Source of the DNA: a virus
Length of the DNA: 24,750 nucleotides
IMG/VR virus record: IMGVR_UViG_3300023278_000782
Span: 1-24,750 of that record
Strand: one strand, 5' to 3'
Shown here: piece by piece, positions 15,740 through 22,600 of the stretch
Position numbering within the stretch: position 1 is the stretch's first letter
Layout of the letters: each line of letters begins with the position of its first letter
Notes under the pieces: model-generated
Seen by the model: the letters and a program-made list of their open reading frames with translations, nothing else
Databases searched by the model: none
What the model was told of the DNA's origin: nothing
Position numbers and translations under genes: made by a program

Positions 15740-17105
15740 TGAGTTCTCTCGGAAGGTTACTCCCTTCCTAAAGAAGGAGTACTTCCATGATCAGATTGAA
15801 AAACTTGTCTTCGGGGCAATCCAAGACTTCATAGCTACATACAATGCGCTTCCCACCAAGGAAGCGATTGTTATTGATCTGGACAAGAAAACTAGCCTAA
15901 CAGAACCCCAGTTTGAAGAACTTGGGAAGCTCATGGAAAGTTTGACCGATGAGGATGTTCCGGAGCTTGATTGGTTATCATCACAGACAGAAGATTTTTG
16001 TAAAGATAAGGCGGTTTACAATGCGATCATGGAGTCAATCCACATCCTTGAGGACAAGTCAGACTCAAAGACACCGAATGCAATCCCAGAAATTCTCTCG
16101 GATGCCCTTGCAGTCTCGTTCGACACACACATCGGACACGACTACATCGAAGACGCAGAAGAAAGATATGACTTCTACCACCGAGTAGAAAAGAAAGTCC
16201 CATTTGATCTGGAGTACTTCAACACCATTACTGGTGGGGGAACTCCACAGAAGACTCTGAACATCATCATGGCTGGTACTGGTGTTGGTAAGTCCCTGTT
16301 CCTATGTCACCATGCAGCGAACTGTTTGACTCAGAATCAGAACGTTCTCTACATTACATGCGAGATGGCAGAAGAAAGAATCGCCGAGAGGATTGATGCG
16401 AATCTTTTTGATATGACAATTGATGATGTACAGGATCTTCCTCGACAGATGTACTACAAGAAACTTGAGGGATTCAAAGCGCATCTCAAGGGTAAACTTA
16501 TTGTAAAGGAGTATCCGACTGCAACTGCGAATGTGAATCACTTCAGAGCACTCCTCGATGAGCTTTGGATGAAGAAGCAGTTCAAGCCGGACATCATCTT
16601 TATTGACTACCTCAACATCTGTGCCTCTGCTCGTCTCAAGAATGGAAGTAACGTGAACTCGTACACATACATCAAAGCGATTGCAGAAGAACTTCGTGGT
16701 ATGGCGGTTGAGCGTTCTGTTCCTATCTTCTCTGCAACACAGGTCAATCGTAGCGGGTTCAACAACAGTGATGTTGGTCTCGAAGATACCTCAGAATCAT
16801 TCGGTCTACCAGCAACCGCAGACTTTATGATCGCTCTGATATCGACTGAAGAACTCGAAGAGAACAACCAGATTATGGTCAAACAATTAAAGAATAGATA
16901 CAATGATGTTGCTTCAAACAAGAAGTTCATCCTTGGTATTAACAGAGGAAAGATGAAACTGTATGACGTTGATAAAAATGACCAGAGTGGCCTACTTCAA
17001 ACCAACCAAACAAAAGACACCAAAGCTGGGAATGGGCTTGATGGACGAAACTTCGATGAAAAGTTTTCTCCTTCAAAAGGAAAGTTTGAAAGCTGGAGCA
17101 TCTGA
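15693..17105 (+). CDS. 41: replicative DNA helicase, DnaB-like (T4 gp41)
   Basis: 470 aa (T4 gp41 is 475). The N-terminal domain spans about 1-165, with KVTPFLKKEYF near its start. The RecA-like motor has Walker A AGTGVGKS (194-201), CEMAEERIAERI, Walker B PDIIFIDYLN, and ATQVNRSGFNNSDVGLEDTS, which carries the Gln/Arg motif H4 region of DnaB-type helicases. It unwinds DNA ahead of the polymerase as a hexamer and works with the primase encoded next. GTG start; the following primase ATG overlaps the stop by 1 base (TGATG). Confidence 0.95.
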   Translation: MKNIELVILQNLIYNDEFSRKVTPFLKKEYFHDQIEKLVFGAIQDFIATYNALPTKEAIVIDLDKKTSLTEPQFEELGKLMESLTDEDVPELDWLSSQTEDFCKDKAVYNAIMESIHILEDKSDSKTPNAIPEILSDALAVSFDTHIGHDYIEDAEERYDFYHRVEKKVPFDLEYFNTITGGGTPQKTLNIIMAGTGVGKSLFLCHHAANCLTQNQNVLYITCEMAEERIAERIDANLFDMTIDDVQDLPRQMYYKKLEGFKAHLKGKLIVKEYPTATANVNHFRALLDELWMKKQFKPDIIFIDYLNICASARLKNGSNVNSYTYIKAIAEELRGMAVERSVPIFSATQVNRSGFNNSDVGLEDTSESFGLPATADFMIALISTEELEENNQIMVKQLKNRYNDVASNKKFILGINRGKMKLYDVDKNDQSGLLQTNQTKDTKAGNGLDGRNFDEKFSPSKGKFESWSI

Positions 17106-18160
17106 TGTCGTATTACATCGACAAAAAATTCATAAACCTCGCATCAGGTAGCCTTCAGCAGTTCAAGTGGAAGAAAGAAGATTTAGCAAATTGTAGATGT
17201 CCGATATGTGGAGATTCAACAAGGAATAAAACAAAAGCTCGTGGATACTTTTACAAGAAGGGTAATGACTTCTTCTACAAGTGTCACAACTGTGGTGTGG
17301 GTCATTCACTCTACCGTTTCTTGGAAATGGTATCACCACTGCTGATGAAAGATTACTCTGTTGAGAGATGGAAGAATGGAGAAAATGGAAATTCAAACTA
17401 TAAAAAACCAAAGGAAGAAAGTATGTTTGGTGGTCTGTCGTTCAAGCCAAAATTTAAAACTAACTCAGTCTTACTGAATGATCTAACTCGGATTAAAGAT
17501 CTAGATTCTTCACATAAGGCGTATCAGTTCTGTAAGATGAGAAAGATCCCAGAGAAGTTCTATGACATTCTCTACTATACCAATGACTTTGGTACGTGGA
17601 TGAAGAAGCTAGACCCGGAGTGTCTTGCGCTTGGCGCAGAGGAACGTCTTATCATTCCTTTCTTCAATAAGTCCGGTGATGTTGTCGGTGCTCAGGGTAG
17701 ACTTCTTTCATTTAAGGGAGAAGAGACTGCTCGGTTCAGTGCTCGGTATATCACAGTGAAAGCCGACAAGAGTATCGATCGTCTATGGTATGGACTCTGG
17801 CGTGTCGATCCCAAGAAGAAAGTCTATGTGGTCGAGGGCCCAATCGACAGCCTGTTCATCCCTAACACAATTGCAATGGTTGGTGCTGGTGCGATAGAAA
17901 ATCTGCACGACAGGCTTATTGGTACTGAAGTAGTTTACGTTCTGGACAACGAACCACGGAACAAACAGATCGTAAACTACATGGACAGGCTTATTAACAA
18001 GGAATGTAAAATTTGTATCTGGCCTACCAACATGAAAGAAAAAGATATTAATGATATGATCTATAGTAAATCCGCTAAGGATATACAGAAGATCATAGAC
18101 AGGAATACATACAGCGGACTAGAAGCTAGACTGCATTTTAGAAATTGGAAAAAAGTATGA
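17105..18160 (+). CDS. 61: DNA primase, DnaG-like with zinc ribbon (T4 gp61)
   Basis: 351 aa (T4 gp61 is 342). An N-terminal zinc ribbon with CPIC (Cys32, Cys35) and CHNC (Cys60, Cys63) recognises the primer start site. The TOPRIM core has VYVVEGPIDSLF with Glu244, then VVYVLDNEPRNKQIV with Asp281/Glu283 as further metal ligands. IIPFFNKSGDVVGAQGRL is the strand pair typical of DnaG-like catalytic domains. It makes RNA primers and associates with gp41. It starts 1 base inside the helicase stop and ends in an ATGA overlap with the following small gene. Confidence 0.95.
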   Translation: MSYYIDKKFINLASGSLQQFKWKKEDLANCRCPICGDSTRNKTKARGYFYKKGNDFFYKCHNCGVGHSLYRFLEMVSPLLMKDYSVERWKNGENGNSNYKKPKEESMFGGLSFKPKFKTNSVLLNDLTRIKDLDSSHKAYQFCKMRKIPEKFYDILYYTNDFGTWMKKLDPECLALGAEERLIIPFFNKSGDVVGAQGRLLSFKGEETARFSARYITVKADKSIDRLWYGLWRVDPKKKVYVVEGPIDSLFIPNTIAMVGAGAIENLHDRLIGTEVVYVLDNEPRNKQIVNYMDRLINKECKICIWPTNMKEKDINDMIYSKSAKDIQKIIDRNTYSGLEARLHFRNWKKV

Positions 18161-18363
18161 CAGAATTTGAATATAATCGTGATGATATTCCACAAGAAGT
18201 TTTATTGGAAATCGTTTTAGAGTTTAACAGAAATTTTGCTAGTTACGTAAGAGAAGTTGATGCTGACTTGTTTGAAAGAGCCAAGGATTATGCTCGATCA
18301 TTTACAGAGCTAGAAGGATATGATATTACATTTTTAGATATAGAGAGTGATGACAATGACTAA
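18157..18363 (+). CDS. small hypothetical acidic protein
   Basis: 68 aa from ATG 18157, which overlaps the primase stop (ATGA). GGAA at 18147-18150 lies six bases upstream, so I prefer this to the TTG four codons earlier. The sequence is acidic and mainly helical (PQEVLLEIVLEFNRNFASYV, DLFERAKDYARSF) and ends in IESDDND. No family recognised. Its last few codons overlap the start of thyX. Confidence 0.6.
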   Translation: MTEFEYNRDDIPQEVLLEIVLEFNRNFASYVREVDADLFERAKDYARSFTELEGYDITFLDIESDDND

Positions 18364-19087
18364 GGTTCTTAATAAAGGCTATGTGGATCTTGTTGATCAT
18401 ATGGGTACAGATCTAACGGTAGTAAATGCTGCCCGTGTATCGTTCGATAAAGAGAGTGACTGGGGCTATGACGAAGAAGCAGTAAAGAATATTACTGGAC
18501 ACAATTGGAGTGAGGTAAGACTAAAGGAAGAGTTTAAGTGTTTATCTGATAAAGATGAGAAACTTATTAATTATCTTGCAAAACATAAACACTGGACACC
18601 ATTCGCCCACCCACAGATTACATTAAGGATCAAGGCACCAATCTCGATTCGGACACAGTTCTTCAAGCACAAGCAAGGATTTGTTGAGAATGAAATCAGT
18701 CGTCGATATGTTTCATTCAAACCAGACTTTTACATACCACAATGGAGAGGTAAGCCTGAAGGTAGTGCAAAGCAAGGTAGTGAAGAATTTATGGCGATAA
18801 AGGGTGAAAATGTTCGCTCATATGGTAATGCTATGGAACTCTGTCTCTATACCTATGATCAACTCATTGCAGAAGGTGTCGCACCAGAACAGGCTCGTTT
18901 CGTATTACCACAGGCAATGTTTACTGAATGGTACTGGACTGGTTCCCTTTCTGCATATGCTAGATTCTACAGTCAGCGGAGCGATGAACATGCTCAGTGG
19001 GAGATTCGCGAGTATGCTAGAGTCATCGGTGATATAATCCAGCCGTTGTTTCCCTCCTGTTGGGAGGTTCTCACAAAGTATAAATAG
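18356..19087 (+). CDS. thyX: flavin-dependent thymidylate synthase ThyX
   Basis: 243 aa from ATG 18356, which has GAGAG 8 bases upstream; in-frame GTG 18347 and ATG 18350 are possible alternatives. It shows the ThyX start pattern (LVDHMGTDLTVVNAARVSF), HKHWTPFAHPQITLRIKAPI (about 77-96) and FAHPQ, then the signature region KHKQGFVENEISRRY (about 104-118), and AQWEIREYARVIGDIIQPLF at the end. It makes dTMP from dUMP using FAD and folate, downstream of dut in the same pathway. The signature is a variant of RHRxxSxNExSxRY: both Arg are Lys, the first Ser is Phe, and there is one extra residue. Folate and dUMP contacts still look possible through ENEISRRY. Confidence 0.93.
   Translation: MTKVLNKGYVDLVDHMGTDLTVVNAARVSFDKESDWGYDEEAVKNITGHNWSEVRLKEEFKCLSDKDEKLINYLAKHKHWTPFAHPQITLRIKAPISIRTQFFKHKQGFVENEISRRYVSFKPDFYIPQWRGKPEGSAKQGSEEFMAIKGENVRSYGNAMELCLYTYDQLIAEGVAPEQARFVLPQAMFTEWYWTGSLSAYARFYSQRSDEHAQWEIREYARVIGDIIQPLFPSCWEVLTKYK
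19079..19086 (+). promoter_or_regulatory. T4-type late promoter octamer TATAAATA
   Basis: A perfect match to the T4 late promoter recognised by gp55 with gp33 and the clamp. It overlaps the thyX stop codon and sits 20 bases before the ATG of a virion-type gene, with AGAAGGAG just upstream of that start. This is the boundary where replication genes give way to virion genes, which is where a late promoter is expected. A random AT octamer would appear roughly once per strand in a window of this size, so position is the main support. Confidence 0.65.
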
Positions 19088-19105
19088 ATGAGAAGGAGAC
19101 GCTAA

Positions 19106-19582
19106 ATGCCAATTTACTGCAATAATTATGATATCAATCTTTATCAGGGACAGTCATACTTTTTAGACCTAGACTACACTGATGTCAATGACGAAGTTGT
19201 TGATCTCAATGGTGCCACATTTGAAGCAAGAATGCAGATTAGACGCTCTCCTCTAGTAGAAGAAAAGTTAGTAGCCATGAGCAGTGATTACTATCCCAAG
19301 GGTGTCGTTGGTGGTGGTATCACAGGATACTTCACTGGACCGGGATTTGGTTTACCCGAAGGGACCACTGGTGATTATATGGGTTTAATTGGTACTGGAG
19401 GAATCACTCTAAATTATGGTGGTGAATTGGGCACAATTCGGATTGAAATAGATGCCGCTACTACAGCAAATATTCCCGCTGGTAGACACTTCTATGACCT
19501 AGATGTGCGTAACAAATCAATCAATTTTGTTGATAAAGTTATAACCGGAACATTTGAAGTTTTGAGCGAAGTAACCCGATAA
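19106..19582 (+). CDS. phage virion protein, beta-rich (baseplate/fibre-associated type)
   Basis: 158 aa. The N-terminus (INLYQGQSYFLDLDYTDVND, then LNGATFEARMQIRRSP) and the C-terminus (GTIRIEIDAATTANIPAGRH, YDLDVRN, GTFEVLSEVTR) match the pattern of a small beta-sandwich protein seen in many phages near baseplate and fibre genes: oxygen-rich strands, an IPAGR turn and an EVTR end. A Gly-rich middle (VVGGGITGYFTGPGFGLPEG) interrupts the fold. No enzyme motif. It follows the late promoter and precedes the giant ORF, so the two are probably expressed late together. The exact tail position is unknown. Confidence 0.75.
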   Translation: MPIYCNNYDINLYQGQSYFLDLDYTDVNDEVVDLNGATFEARMQIRRSPLVEEKLVAMSSDYYPKGVVGGGITGYFTGPGFGLPEGTTGDYMGLIGTGGITLNYGGELGTIRIEIDAATTANIPAGRHFYDLDVRNKSINFVDKVITGTFEVLSEVTR

Positions 19583-19626
19583 AATTACTACATAATAGGA
19601 CTATTTTTATCTGAAATGGAGCCTAT

Positions 19627-22600
19627 ATGTCATCTTACGGATCAAGTCCCAGCAATCTGAATAATACAAACACCACGAATGTGACCTCTTCTTCAACGTC
19701 ATCTTCTTCAACGTCATCTTCTTCAACGTCATCTTCTTCAACGTCATCTTCTTTTACGAATTTAAACGTAACATCAAATAGAGGGGTTTATTCTCCATCT
19801 AGTGTAAATATAAATTCTACCACCAGTATAGGGCTGACCAATGTAACACCTCCACCTAGTACTCCATCATCCCAACGATCACAGACTCTTCGTTCAACCA
19901 CTCAATACCCACATCAAGTCACATTACAATATTCAACTAAGACAAACTTTGCCTATGATCAGAGCGATAAATACTTTGATGATGCAATTACCCCATATAA
20001 AGAAGAAAGTCAAACTGACGATCAAACACCAGAATATAAAGAAGATGAAACATATGGAATAGAAACGAAGACCATTTATTGGACTATAGGATCAAACGAA
20101 GCATTTAGCTATGGTTACCACTTAGACGGAACGCCATATGTACACGATAACAGTAATATTCCGGGTGGTAATGGTGGTTTGTATTTAGTTAGTACTACTG
20201 ATAGTGATGGTGGACCAAGAACAGAATTCAACGCATGGTATGAACCTGTTGAAATTTCTAGAACTGCAATCAACCCAGATAATGCTAAACTTCCTTCAGA
20301 GCACATTGGTCAAATGTCCCGAGGTGCTCAAGAGGGTGATATTTCCTTTACGTATGATCCAGATGCTCCAGAGGGATCGCGACACAATATAGAAATTGAA
20401 TTGAAACCTTGGATAGGAATTTCGGATTACCATTATGGTTCCATTCCTGCTGGACGTGGATATAATGATGGTGATTACAGCTCTGAAAGTAACAGTAATC
20501 CACCGCTCAATGGTATACCCGGTATTTCGGAAAGAAATACAGAACAGAATGCCGGCAACAATTATGGTACAGGTTTATTCTCCCAGAGTTATGTTTATCC
20601 GAATTACTATGACGGCCGTGGTCAAATGATTACTACTGGTCTCAATCAACTTCCCAGAGACCAAGTACTTGATGCAAATGTTGACAAAGCAAGCGATGAT
20701 ACTATTAATCCCGGAAATGAAGGGTGGATTGCCGCATATAGAGACGCCCCACGCAGTACCGACGAACCTGCCATCCCCGGAATCCTTTCTACAGGTGCTC
20801 CATGGCTCACCGAAGGTCAGTGGTTAACCATTGAAGAGGTTGTTGATAACAATTATTACGGAGAAGGTAAAAGTAATACTACTGGCTATAACTACTTGAC
20901 AGTGATTGAAGGAGTGCGGGGTAATAGATGGGCACCGGGAACAGGATCATTACCACCTACTGCGGCGTATGACTTTGCTGTTGCTAATAGTGGTATGATC
21001 AAGGATAGAGATGATATCGAAAGATGGAGTGGTCAGTATAATTATGAAGATAATAGTGGGGACCCATACCAACTAAAAGCAAATGATCTGATCGTTACTC
21101 AGGCCAGTCACTGGGATCACAGAGGCGTTGAGCAGATGAGAAAATATTGTAGACAGAGATATGAATTATATACTCTGATGAAGGCTGAATACACATCAGC
21201 TACACTAATGGATAGTGACGACTGGGCTACGGCAAATTTCGATATCGATATTCGAGACAATGGAAAGCTAGAGAAATTCAATTGGTATAGATTCGATGGA
21301 AAATTTCCTGTGTTCCCAATAAGCTTTATGAAGAATGGTACGGAAATTGAATTTGAAATTACTGATACTTTTGATGATTTAATCAAAGATAATCAGGACT
21401 TATATGGTTCTTTACCTGTTAATGACGCATCAGAAGGTGGACCGGGAGCAACAACTTTCCGTGAATATGCAGAAGCTGTTACGAATGATTACAGTGCGGG
21501 TGGTCTTGACAATAAAATTGATCCGTATAAAGGTTGGGGTCATTTATGCAGTAAATGGGACCGATATCCTTTCATTGATATGACAGCTTGTTTGTCTGTA
21601 GTTCCCCCAATTGAATTAATCGGAGACATCGCGGCCGCGGATTTTGATCAATCCGGTCAAGTGGATGGTGATGACCTTCTACAGATTTTAGCAAACTGGG
21701 GTACTACACCGAAAGACGAGAATTGGAGACCAGAATTAGATCTTAATGGTGATGGAATAGTTGATGCCGCAGACCTTACGATTCTTTTGGATGCATGGCA
21801 AAATCAGGGAGGATCGGTTCTTGATTATAGCAAGACTTTCAGACCTCCATTAAACTGGGATCCTACCGATAGAGGTTCTGTGCCATATATTACAGAGATT
21901 GATAATATTGAAGACTATACTATAGATGGTCCGGGTGCAAAGCCTCTTGCAGAAGGGATTAACCCGGCTACAGATATTCCTGTTGGTCAGATTGGATACC
22001 CTAATAAAGCTATAGATGGTGGTACAGCACAGGCATGGGAAATTTATACCGCCGACCCGAACCAAGGAACATACAAAGCTAATGACTATCCTTCAGGTTT
22101 GCAGATGAGTCTTACTGACACTTATTGGCCAGAATTAAAAATAGCTAGTAAAGAGGAACTGCGAGGTGATGGTGATCCTAATGACCCAACTACTTGGGAT
22201 TTTGAGTCTACTGTTAGACGAGCACAAGGATTAGGAAAAGCTCCAGCTAAGTATTTACGGCTCGGTGGTCATATATTATGGCATACCGCAGCAGAAAGTG
22301 ATAACAGAGTTCAGGGTTGTCATGGTGGATATGACTTATCTCTCAGTAACTACGGATCTCAGGAGGGTTGTGAGTATGAGTTATTATCAATGCTGGCATT
22401 TGATAGGAATCTAGATCCAGAAAATCTCAATAGTGCCGATAGGAATACCAATAAAAATATCAGCCCGTCTATTAGTTGGATTCGTGAACATTATGGCACC
22501 GATTGGGATCTAAAACCCGATCCAAACTCGACCAACGGAGATCTGATAGCCAAACGAGATAATTTTAGTCTTCGTCAGGTCATTAGGAGAGCATTAACCC

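Noticed and set aside
19594-19610. AATAG/CTATT inverted repeat followed by Ts after the small virion gene
   Set aside because: The loop would be only 2 bases and the stem is weak, so it is unlikely to be an intrinsic terminator.
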